Origin: a virus
IMG/VR virus record: IMGVR_UViG_3300028840_003067
Location: 1-64,000 of that record
Reading direction: 5' to 3' (one strand)
DNA: 64,000 bases
Below are positions 13,515-21,388 of this stretch, piece by piece; position 1 is the first letter of the stretch; each line of letters starts with the position of its first letter. Position numbers and translations under genes: made by a program. Under the pieces are notes generated by a model. That model searched no databases and was not told where the DNA came from. It saw nothing but the letters and a program-made list of their open reading frames with translations.

Positions 13515-14971
13515 TGAGCTACACGTATATCTATCCTCCCTTCAAGCATCAGCTTGAGGGGATTCAAATTTTGCGAAGTAATCGGTACTTCGGTTTCTTC
13601 GATGAACCAGGTACGGGTAAATCGAAGGTCATTGTCGATGGAACGAACCAACTCTTCTTAGATAACGGGAATAACCTGACGGTTGTGGTGTGTCCGAATA
13701 CCGTCAAGTCTACGTGGTCGAATCAGGGTTGGGGTCAGATCAACGTACATACGCCAAGCGAACTTGAGCCGTTCATCTACCGTATTGAATCGGGGAAGCG
13801 ATTGTTGAGCACAGATGAGATCCTGCAATTCAAACGGACGCGCCCCTTATGGGTTGTTGTGAATTATGAAGCACTCCGAAGTGCGGAGATCCAAGATTGG
13901 CTGTCAGTCATCTTGAGTCAAAGTGCTCCGAGTACATTGGTGCTCGATGAATCGACACGAATTAAGAACCGCACCGCATTGCAAACGAAAGCCGCGCTCC
14001 GTCTGTCGAAGTTTGCCTCTCGACGATACATTCTCACGGGGACACCGATTACGAAGAATCCGTTGGATCTGTACACGCAGATGAATTTTCTTTCTCCTGA
14101 TATTCTTCGGTTTCCCTCGTTTGTCGCGTTCCGTAATCGGTATGCGAAGATGGGCGGCTACTCGGTCGGCGGAAGGCCGGTCGAAGTCGTGGGCTGGCAG
14201 AATCTCAGTGAATTAAAACAGAAGATTGCGAAATTTACTCGCGTCGTCGAAAAGAAGCAAGCACTGCCCGATCTGCCGGACAAGTTGTACACCAGAATCG
14301 ATGTGCCGCTCACGACGGAGCAGGAACGGTCCTATGAACAGATGCGCGAATACGCTATCGCGGAGTTTCCTGATTCAATGGATCGTGCGATGGCTCCGAT
14401 TGCCTTGACGAAGTTGCTCCGCCTGTCACAGATTACGAGCGGACATTTGACGGTAACGGACGGCCTCGGTACGAGTACGGTCAAGCATTTCGCCAAGAAT
14501 CCGAAGATCGATGTGGTATTAGATTTGCTAGAGGAACATGAGCATATGGTCGTGTTTGCGATGTTCATCGCAGAGGTTCATCAACTGTCCGCAGCGTTAA
14601 AGGCAAAAGGGATTTCACATGGTTTGATTTATGGGGAGACTCCAAACAAGGAGCGTGAAGCGATTCAAGAGGCGTATCAGAAAGGGGAGATACGGGTTGT
14701 GGTCTGTCAGGTCGTGACAGGCGGGATTGGTATTACCTTGACGCGTGGGCACGCGGCGGTCTTTCTCACGAATCCATATTCGTACGAAGCACGTGTTCAG
14801 GCCGAAGATCGGCTACACCGGCCAGGGCAGAAACATAACGTCACGTACTTTGATCTCGTGGCGACATGTCGAGGCCGACAGACCATCGACAACACCGTTC
14901 TCGATGTACTGAAGAAGAAAGAACGTCTGAGTGAATCAGTCCTCGGACGCACCATAGAGGAGATCACATAA
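13511..14971 (+). CDS. SNF2-type superfamily 2 helicase/ATPase
   Basis: It encodes 486 residues. Motif I is DEPGTGKS (residues about 31-38), with a Q-motif-like FKHQLEGI before it. Motif II is LDESTRIKN (a DExx box of SNF2 type), motif III LTGTP, and motif VI is in QAEDRLHRPGQ. These are the hallmarks of SNF2 proteins, which translocate on double-stranded DNA. It probably remodels DNA during replication or recombination, with the primase and UvrD-like helicase downstream. It is shorter than cellular SNF2 proteins, as phage members usually are. Confidence 0.92.
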   Translation: MMSYTYIYPPFKHQLEGIQILRSNRYFGFFDEPGTGKSKVIVDGTNQLFLDNGNNLTVVVCPNTVKSTWSNQGWGQINVHTPSELEPFIYRIESGKRLLSTDEILQFKRTRPLWVVVNYEALRSAEIQDWLSVILSQSAPSTLVLDESTRIKNRTALQTKAALRLSKFASRRYILTGTPITKNPLDLYTQMNFLSPDILRFPSFVAFRNRYAKMGGYSVGGRPVEVVGWQNLSELKQKIAKFTRVVEKKQALPDLPDKLYTRIDVPLTTEQERSYEQMREYAIAEFPDSMDRAMAPIALTKLLRLSQITSGHLTVTDGLGTSTVKHFAKNPKIDVVLDLLEEHEHMVVFAMFIAEVHQLSAALKAKGISHGLIYGETPNKEREAIQEAYQKGEIRVVVCQVVTGGIGITLTRGHAAVFLTNPYSYEARVQAEDRLHRPGQKHNVTYFDLVATCRGRQTIDNTVLDVLKKKERLSESVLGRTIEEIT

Positions 14972-15258
14972 TGGATGAACCACGGTTGACAATTGTATCG
15001 GAGACTCAGATGACGTGGACACCGTGGGCGCTGGCGACGGTCCGCTATCGTCGGGACGACGGCCAGGATTGGGTTGTACAGGTTCCATACGGGACAGTCG
15101 AGACGATGGCGTTGCTCCCACAAGGGAGTGTGATGATTGTACCATCGCTTCCACACCCCGTGAAAATCTCGGTGCTTGGTGATCGTTTTATTCTTGAGCA
15201 GCAGGGACTTGAGCCTCTCTGTATCACGTGGGAAGAGTATCAGAAGGAGTGGCTCTAA
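14971..15258 (+). CDS. Small protein, unknown
   Basis: It encodes 95 residues, joined to both neighbours by TAATG overlaps. It is beta-rich throughout and could be a small barrel. No family is recognised. Confidence 0.65.
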   Translation: MDEPRLTIVSETQMTWTPWALATVRYRRDDGQDWVVQVPYGTVETMALLPQGSVMIVPSLPHPVKISVLGDRFILEQQGLEPLCITWEEYQKEWL

Positions 15259-15728
15259 TGGCACGACGGAAGACGGCTGGATGGCAGAAACAAAAACACA
15301 CGTTACAGCAACGGCGTGACGCGATCCAGACGTTAATGGATCAGTACAGCACCGGAGAATCAGTGTCCTTGTGCCGGAAGATCGCCGATATCCGAGAAGA
15401 GCAGGCGCAACTCGAAGTCAGAATGCAACAGCTTTCCGAAAATCTTGAAGCGTTGGGGCAGGTCTTAGCGGATCGGTGGCACGCGGAAGGGATCACATCA
15501 TTGAACGTCGATGGTCTCGGCACATTCTCATTGTTCCCAAAACTCTATGTCTCAACTGAGAACAAGGAGGTCTATCAGCAATGGCTACGTGATAACGGGA
15601 TGGAGAATTTAATTCAGCCGTCCGTTCCACCGAAGACTACCGAGTCTTTGGTCCGCGAACGGCTGGAAGAGGGACAACCTTGTGATGCAATGGGCTTGAG
15701 TATTACCTACAAAACCACAGTCAGATAG
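15258..15728 (+). CDS. Coiled-coil phage protein of a replication unit
   Basis: It encodes 156 residues. The first 80 are a basic then heptad-like helix (AQLEVRMQQLSENLEALGQ). After it come beta strands and a closing pattern (QQWLRDNGMENLIQ, then a Val/Pro turn, and a C-terminal SITYKTTVR) that I know from phage proteins located beside single-strand binding and Cas4-like genes. The function is unknown; a role with the next gene product is likely from position. Confidence 0.7.
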   Translation: MARRKTAGWQKQKHTLQQRRDAIQTLMDQYSTGESVSLCRKIADIREEQAQLEVRMQQLSENLEALGQVLADRWHAEGITSLNVDGLGTFSLFPKLYVSTENKEVYQQWLRDNGMENLIQPSVPPKTTESLVRERLEEGQPCDAMGLSITYKTTVR

Positions 15729-15736
15729 GAGGCGTT

Positions 15737-16486
15737 ATGAGTAAAGAGGTAGCCGTCATTGATCAAAGTAAAGCCTTGGCCGCGGCAGGGCTCACCGAGG
15801 AGCAGTTAGCTGCGAGTCACGGTGTGTTAGGGATGGAGGCCATTAGGCCGGAGCATTTGCAGATCCCACGATTGCAGATCGCTCAGCCGTTGTCCCCGCA
15901 GATGATTCGGAGCAAGCCGGAGTACATCGATGGATTGATGGTCGGGCAGTTTTTCAATTCCGTGACACGAGAAGTGTACGGAGATACGGTGTCGGTTGCC
16001 CCTATCAAGTATTCCGTCAGCCGTCTCAAGTTCACCAACAATGCGCTTGATTGTCGTTCACGGAACGGCATCGACGGCGGACACTACAGTCCGACGTGTA
16101 AAGGGTGTGACTTTGCCAAGTGGGGGTCGGGGAAAGACGGCAAGGGCACCGACTGCAAAGAGTACCTCAATTTCTTGGTGATTGAACAGAAGTCACAGCA
16201 ACCGATGGTCATTTCCTTCAAGTCGGCTTCGCTCGTGGCTGGCAAAACGTGGAGCACGTTGATCTTAGGGAGAAAGATCACACTGTCGAGCGGTCAGAAG
16301 GTGGGCGCACCGGCCTTTATGACGACGTACAAACTCCATACGGTCGAAAAGACAGCCGGACAAGGCGTGTACTTCGTACCTGTGGTGTCTGTTGCGGGAC
16401 CGTCCGACGAATCACTCGTAGCAGAAGGGGCGAACCTACATAGGTCGTTCAAGGGCGAACTGGACGGAGAAGTGACTGAGGAGTAA
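15737..16486 (+). CDS. Possible single-stranded DNA-binding protein
   Basis: It encodes 249 residues, with ATAGGAGGCG before the ATG. The HLQIPRLQIAQPLSP stretch followed by a beta-rich core is typical of a group of phage proteins placed next to primases and often suspected to bind single-stranded DNA. A CKGCDF ... DCKEY set (residues about 120-140) suggests a zinc site. The tail is acidic (ELDGEVTEE), as in known SSBs, where it recruits partners. The assignment is inference from layout. Confidence 0.5.
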   Translation: MSKEVAVIDQSKALAAAGLTEEQLAASHGVLGMEAIRPEHLQIPRLQIAQPLSPQMIRSKPEYIDGLMVGQFFNSVTREVYGDTVSVAPIKYSVSRLKFTNNALDCRSRNGIDGGHYSPTCKGCDFAKWGSGKDGKGTDCKEYLNFLVIEQKSQQPMVISFKSASLVAGKTWSTLILGRKITLSSGQKVGAPAFMTTYKLHTVEKTAGQGVYFVPVVSVAGPSDESLVAEGANLHRSFKGELDGEVTEE

Positions 16487-18144
16487 TGGAGCAGATACGA
16501 GTAGAACAGTTCGCACTTCTGTTCGCGGGTCTCACCAGAGCGAAGGGCCGGTATGTGTCTACTACCGACCCTTCGCAACTCGTCACGGGAAGCAAGGCGA
16601 AGGGGAAGGCGACAACAGTACAAGAAACGGTCACGGTCGAGGATTACCGGAAACATTTGGCCGGTGAACTCAGCCTTGGGATTGTCCCAATTCGTGACGA
16701 TGGTACATGCGTTTTCGGTGCAATCGATATAGATCAATATGCAGGACTCGATCATCAGGCACTTGTTAAGGCGCTCGAAGCACTCGGCATTAGAGCGATG
16801 GTATGCCGTAGCAAAAGCGGTGGGGCACACCTCTACGTCTTCATCCAAGAACCAGGGGTACCCGCGCCCGTCTTCATTGCGTTCCTCAAGAATCTCCGTA
16901 CCGTACTTGGTATCGATTATCGTAAGGCTAGAGAAATATTCCCAAAGCAAGCCAAGCAGCAAGGCGGCATAGGGAACTGGATCAATCTCCCGTATTTCGG
17001 AGATTCATCACGAAAGGCGATTAAATCAGACGGCACTGAATACAGTCTCGAAGAATTTCTCGACACAGCCGTTCGTCTCGATCCAAAAGAGATTAGTGTG
17101 ACGGCGGATCAGACGGTGCTCGTGCCGACAGAACTGCCTCCATGCCTTGAGCGATTGGTGCAGGACGGTGTACCGGCGGGGCAACGTAATGAGGCCCTCT
17201 TTAATTTTACCGTGTTCGCGGCAAAGAAGTTTCAGTTAGATCGTGGCAACACGATGAAGGTACTTGATGTCATCAACACACAGGTCTGTACGCCTTCGGT
17301 TCCGAGTCGTGAACTCAACACGACGCTCGATAGTGTGCTGAAGCACGAATACAATTATCGATGCGATCAATCACCGTTGGTTGATGTGTGTGACAAAGTG
17401 AAGTGTGCCATGCGTCCGTACGGTCCACCGGCATCGATGCGACCGTCGAACATTCCTGAGATCGAACGGATCGAAGTTCGTGGTGATGAAGTGAACGAGA
17501 CACGGTACTACGTGAAGCTGAGTACCTGTCCAAAGATGGTGGTGTGCGATGCCAAGGCACTATTTAACTACGATCTACTCAGGCAGTATACGCTCGATAC
17601 GTTGAACGTCATGCTTCCGTCTGTGAAGAAAAAAGATTGGGACACGTACATCACGGCACGTTGGACCGCGCTCTCTGAACAAGTACGTGTGGCGAAGGAG
17701 CGCAGTAAGTCAGGTATGTCGGAAGTGATCCTCGATCAGTGGATCCGCGACCAAGGCACGAACGATGTCACAGAATTTGATCTGGGAAATCCGTACGTGG
17801 AAGGCAATCGTGTGTATATTAGCTTGCTGCATTTCTGCCGACGGGTGAAGCCGGTGATGTCCGGCAAACCGGACTTCCCCGCAGCCGCGACCTTTCTCGA
17901 AGATAATGGATGGGAGAAGATCGATAGAAAGATCGGAGATCGTTTCTATAGTGGGATCTGGACCAAGCAGGTTGCCGATGCCGAGATTACACGAACAAAG
18001 ACCGAAGAGGTTCGAGAAATCTCCGGCGAGGTTATTGTACACGCGCCTGTGGCGACCCCAGGCAGCATGTTAGAAGACCTGGATTGGTCTCAATTTAACC
18101 CGAAACAGGAGAACACCGATGATTCCCTACAGAATGACTCCTAG
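16486..18144 (+). CDS. Archaeo-eukaryotic-type primase (TOTE-like AEP)
   Basis: It encodes 552 residues. Motif I is GAIDIDQY, whose two Asp residues bind metal (about 79-84). Motif II lies in CRSKSGGAHLYVF. Next come EIFPKQ and GNWINLPYF, patterns shared with the TOTE-type primases. Residues about 285-310 hold YRCDQSPLVDVC and KVKC, a cysteine set like that of phage primase C-terminal domains. The last 250 residues match nothing I know. It should make primers for the DNA polymerase downstream; it has no helicase motif itself. Confidence 0.85.
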   Translation: MEQIRVEQFALLFAGLTRAKGRYVSTTDPSQLVTGSKAKGKATTVQETVTVEDYRKHLAGELSLGIVPIRDDGTCVFGAIDIDQYAGLDHQALVKALEALGIRAMVCRSKSGGAHLYVFIQEPGVPAPVFIAFLKNLRTVLGIDYRKAREIFPKQAKQQGGIGNWINLPYFGDSSRKAIKSDGTEYSLEEFLDTAVRLDPKEISVTADQTVLVPTELPPCLERLVQDGVPAGQRNEALFNFTVFAAKKFQLDRGNTMKVLDVINTQVCTPSVPSRELNTTLDSVLKHEYNYRCDQSPLVDVCDKVKCAMRPYGPPASMRPSNIPEIERIEVRGDEVNETRYYVKLSTCPKMVVCDAKALFNYDLLRQYTLDTLNVMLPSVKKKDWDTYITARWTALSEQVRVAKERSKSGMSEVILDQWIRDQGTNDVTEFDLGNPYVEGNRVYISLLHFCRRVKPVMSGKPDFPAAATFLEDNGWEKIDRKIGDRFYSGIWTKQVADAEITRTKTEEVREISGEVIVHAPVATPGSMLEDLDWSQFNPKQENTDDSLQNDS

Positions 18145-18577
18145 TGAGTGGGCCGCGGAAATCCGCTGGCAACTTCGTCGAATCGGTTCATTCTTTTATC
18201 GCGGGTGGAACGGGTGGGCACCGATCGACACGTGGTCGTTGGACCACTATCTTGCCGGTGTGTTGGCTCCGGCGCTGCGTCACATGGCACGTGAGGCTCA
18301 CGGGTGTCCGACGTGGATCTGTGAGGAGTACAACCTACCGGTCGATGAACACGGTTCACCTGTTGATTTTGAGTATGCGCTGACGCGTTGGAAGGACTGG
18401 TTGACCGAAACCGCGGACTGGTTTGAGTGGTACCACAAGGACGAGATCGATCTTGTACCTGGGATGACGGATGCCGCGAAACGTGAAGTGATTGCCTTTC
18501 ACGAAAAGAAAATGCAGACGTTCAAGACTATTATACTTCCGGCATTCGTCCGACACTTCGATTCATTGTGGGATTAA
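18119..18577 (+). CDS. Conserved protein between primase and helicase
   Basis: It encodes 152 residues and overlaps the primase by 26 bases, with CAGGAG before the ATG. It is Trp-rich (IRWQLRRIGSFFYRGWNGW, then WKDWLTETADWFEWYH) and helical. Similar proteins occur in phage replication units without known role. The next gene starts directly after its stop. Confidence 0.65.
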   Translation: MIPYRMTPSEWAAEIRWQLRRIGSFFYRGWNGWAPIDTWSLDHYLAGVLAPALRHMAREAHGCPTWICEEYNLPVDEHGSPVDFEYALTRWKDWLTETADWFEWYHKDEIDLVPGMTDAAKREVIAFHEKKMQTFKTIILPAFVRHFDSLWD

Positions 18578-20104
18578 ATGGAACAGACACGTATCAAAGT
18601 CTACGGGCCACCAGGTACGGGGAAGACCACGTACTGTATTGATTTGCTGTGTGATCATGTGATGGCCGGAGACAGTGTGTTGTTTATTTCATTTACACGT
18701 GCCGCGAAAGAGGAAGCGCACCGTCGAATGCGTACCATGTTTGGCGATATCCCGCCACAGGCACGCGTCCACACCATTCATGCGTATTGTATGAAACTCC
18801 TGAACATTCCCCCGATGTGTATCTTCGAGACGCAGGGTGATGTGAAACTCAAGTTCTATCAGACGGTCGATCATATGGGGATGAATAATTCCGCGATTAA
18901 ACAAACCCTGTCCTTGTATCATCGACTTCGCAACGAGCAGTCCTACAGTAAACGTGTCTTCGATCAGTGCCGAGAGCTAGAAATCGACGATGTGTTTACG
19001 GCATCAGGGTTGAACAGTGGGTTTATTGAACGGTATGAGGAGTGGAAGAAGCATGAAGCCTATATCGATTTTACAACGGTGGTGGAGAAAGTGGCAGCAG
19101 GAGAGGGCACGCCTGAAAAAATCGATGTGGTTATCATTGATGAAGCTCAAGACCTTACGACGTTACAGTGGCACGCCGTCTCTCGGATCTACCAGGAAGC
19201 GAGGACAATTTATGTGGTTGGTGACGATGATCAGAGTATCTACAGCTTTTTGGGTGCTGATGTTCATAGTTTTCTTTCTTGGCACTGTAGCGTGGTGCGT
19301 CAATTGGACCATACCTATCGGCTACCGAAGAAAATCCTCGACTACTCGCTGAAGATTGCCGACCGAATCTCGTACCGACAAGACAAGGCGATCCAGACGA
19401 ACGTCGAACGCGAGGGACAGATTGTTCGGGCGGCATTGTCAGACACGATGCGCTTCAATGAACGCGACAGTGAACTCTATTTGACGCGAAACGATTACAT
19501 GTTGGATCGTGTGAAAGACATTCTTCTGGTCGATGGGGTACCCTATCGCGGGAAACGGTCGCCGTGGGAAACACGTTCTGTGAAGACAATTCAAACGCTG
19601 GTTGGGTGGGAGCATCGAGAGTTGTCCGACCACGATTGGCGCATGTCAAAGTACGTGTTGCCTCCGACATTTGTGACGAAGATCGAAGGGAAGTTCCCAC
19701 AGCTTCACGAACGAAACCTCGCGGTCTCGATCCCTCCGTTGCGTAAGTTGCTGGACAATACACTGTTCAATCGCCCGTTTTGGTGGGAACTCTTACTTCC
19801 ACGGATCAATCCACAAGTGCTCCCTGGCATCAAACTTGGTATACGGAAGTACGGTCTCCAAACGTGTATGAACCCGACAATGGAACTCTCGACGATACAC
19901 GGCGCGAAAGGGAAAGAGGCTGACCGCGTGTATCTCTGCTCCGGCTTGACCGACAAGATTAAGAACATGATGGACACGAAGGACGATGAACATCGGTTGT
20001 TCTATGTCGGTGTGACACGAGCGAAGAAAGAGTTGGTCCTCATCGATGATTTATATATGGCGGAAGAGAATAATTATCCATTCCCCTCAACAAAGGAGTG
20101 CTGA
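18578..20104 (+). CDS. UvrD/PcrA-like superfamily 1 helicase
   Basis: It encodes 508 residues. Motif I is GPPGTGKTT (about 10-18), Ia FISFTRAAKEEA, motif II IDEAQDL (about 188), III VGDDDQSIYSF, V STIHGAKGKEADRVYL and VI FYVGVTRAKKEL. All are typical of 3'-5' SF1A helicases. It is shorter than UvrD, missing most of the 1B/2B insertions. It likely unwinds DNA at the phage fork or in recombination; no DnaB-type replicative helicase is seen in the window. Confidence 0.94.
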   Translation: MEQTRIKVYGPPGTGKTTYCIDLLCDHVMAGDSVLFISFTRAAKEEAHRRMRTMFGDIPPQARVHTIHAYCMKLLNIPPMCIFETQGDVKLKFYQTVDHMGMNNSAIKQTLSLYHRLRNEQSYSKRVFDQCRELEIDDVFTASGLNSGFIERYEEWKKHEAYIDFTTVVEKVAAGEGTPEKIDVVIIDEAQDLTTLQWHAVSRIYQEARTIYVVGDDDQSIYSFLGADVHSFLSWHCSVVRQLDHTYRLPKKILDYSLKIADRISYRQDKAIQTNVEREGQIVRAALSDTMRFNERDSELYLTRNDYMLDRVKDILLVDGVPYRGKRSPWETRSVKTIQTLVGWEHRELSDHDWRMSKYVLPPTFVTKIEGKFPQLHERNLAVSIPPLRKLLDNTLFNRPFWWELLLPRINPQVLPGIKLGIRKYGLQTCMNPTMELSTIHGAKGKEADRVYLCSGLTDKIKNMMDTKDDEHRLFYVGVTRAKKELVLIDDLYMAEENNYPFPSTKEC

Positions 20105-20823
20105 TGTTTCCTACAATTTGGTTATCACCGACAACCTTGAATATGGTTCGTGACTGTAAACGCTGCATGTGGGAACACGTGTTGTGGAAGCAGAAACGCC
20201 CGATGGGGCCGTTCCCAACGCTTCCTCGTGGGGTAGACGAAGCGCAGAAGAACTACTGCGATCAATATCGCGGAGTCCTGCCTCCGGCCTTAAAGACGTT
20301 AGCGGCACAAGAGCCGAGCATTATGGAATTTTCGCTCCACAAGGATCAACGCTGGCTAAATAGCCTGCGTGATTGGAAAGGTGGATTGGTGGCTAATATT
20401 AAGATCGATAACCAGAGCTATCGGATCTCTGGTGCAATCGACGATCTTCTTGTTCGAGACTCGGACGGGGCACTTGCGATTCTGGACGGGAAGTCGAAAG
20501 CCAAGCGGCCAGAGCCAGGAGAAGGCGCAAAGTACTATGGCGCTCAGATGGATACGTACGATTTGATTTTCCAGAAGAACGGGATTCCAACGACCGGCGA
20601 GGCGTTCCTGTGGTATATGGTGCCGGTGTCGATGGAGGATCGTGATGTGGCGGTCGGGTCGGTCAATCTGATTTTCGACCAAGTTCTGCAAAAGGTCGAG
20701 GCCAATGCGGATCGTGCGATGGCACAAATTCAAGAGGTTCACAAGATGCTCGTCGATCATCCAGATCGGACGAAGCCGCCTCAGAGTGGGAACTGTGATT
20801 TCTGTGCATGGGCAGGACGATAA
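20104..20823 (+). CDS. Cas4/RecB-like nuclease with four-cysteine cluster
   Basis: It encodes 239 residues from the ATG at 20104 (AAGGAG five bases upstream). The PD-(D/E)xK core is visible as GAIDDLLV followed by LAILDGKSK, with a conserved Tyr/Gln helix (YGAQMDTYDLIF). C18 and C21 near the N-terminus and C231 and C234 at the C-terminus match the split cysteine set that holds a 4Fe-4S cluster in Cas4 and AddB-type nucleases. It probably processes DNA ends alongside the UvrD-like helicase directly upstream, as AddAB-type pairs do. No CRISPR array or other cas gene is present. Confidence 0.85.
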   Translation: MFPTIWLSPTTLNMVRDCKRCMWEHVLWKQKRPMGPFPTLPRGVDEAQKNYCDQYRGVLPPALKTLAAQEPSIMEFSLHKDQRWLNSLRDWKGGLVANIKIDNQSYRISGAIDDLLVRDSDGALAILDGKSKAKRPEPGEGAKYYGAQMDTYDLIFQKNGIPTTGEAFLWYMVPVSMEDRDVAVGSVNLIFDQVLQKVEANADRAMAQIQEVHKMLVDHPDRTKPPQSGNCDFCAWAGR

Positions 20824-20977
20824 CCGAACGGACGACAGGATCGACAATACGAACCGTGATCATATCATACGGTTCCGTCGATCCTGTGGGCATAGCGTGT
20901 ATCTGCTTGCGCGTGACTTTCAGTTAACGCAGAAGGAGATCCAACTTATTCTGGATGGGAAGGAGATCAACAGATGA
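20795..20977 (+). CDS. Small protein, unknown
   Basis: It encodes about 60 residues from GTG at 20795, overlapping the nuclease end; the start is uncertain because no ATG fits. The second half, CGHSVYLLARDFQLTQKEI, looks like a small DNA- or partner-binding helix-turn-helix. Its stop overlaps the next start. Confidence 0.45.
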   Translation: MISVHGQDDNRTDDRIDNTNRDHIIRFRRSCGHSVYLLARDFQLTQKEIQLILDGKEINR

Positions 20978-21225
20978 TTACGGTCCCTGTCCAAGCGACC
21001 CTCATTGAAGGGTGTATGCGTTCCGGTTACAAGATGGGAATGCTTTTTGAGATCCTCGTCGGGTTGCCAATGGACGCACAGCTTGTGAATGCCACATTCG
21101 ACAACGGGATGGTGGTGTTCCATTTTACACAACCGCGTGTTCCGGATACTGAAGTGACAGAATTGAATATGGTCATTAAAGGTATTCCGGCTCGCCCACT
21201 TTCGGAGGAGAAAAAAGATGTTTAG
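20974..21225 (+). CDS. Small protein, unknown
   Basis: It encodes 83 residues, alpha-beta in appearance, with no metal or membrane motif. It overlaps both neighbours by a few bases. No family is recognised. Confidence 0.6.
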   Translation: MITVPVQATLIEGCMRSGYKMGMLFEILVGLPMDAQLVNATFDNGMVVFHFTQPRVPDTEVTELNMVIKGIPARPLSEEKKDV

Positions 21226-21388
21226 CGCCATTATCGAGTCCCTCACGACTCCGTTCTGTCAGGTAACAATCTTGCAAGGAGTGATCGCATACAGCACGAT
21301 TATGGTGGCCATCACCGCCATTCTGCTCGTGTTGGCGGTTGGCCGCGGCGTATACGATACGTTTTCGACACCGAAAAAGAGGAGATAA
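21218..21388 (+). CDS. Single-span membrane micro-protein
   Basis: It encodes 56 residues; CGGAGGAG precedes the ATG. Residues about 22-43 (VIAYSTIMVAITAILLVLAV) form one hydrophobic segment, followed by a basic tail (TPKKRR), which predicts a cytoplasmic C-terminus. It lies directly before the DNA polymerase with a TAATG overlap. It could tether replication to the membrane or act in lysis inhibition; neither is shown. Confidence 0.65.
   Translation: MFSAIIESLTTPFCQVTILQGVIAYSTIMVAITAILLVLAVGRGVYDTFSTPKKRR

Noticed and set aside
20104-20823. CRISPR-Cas involvement of the Cas4-like protein
   Set aside because: No direct-repeat array and no other cas gene were seen; such nucleases are common in phage replication units.
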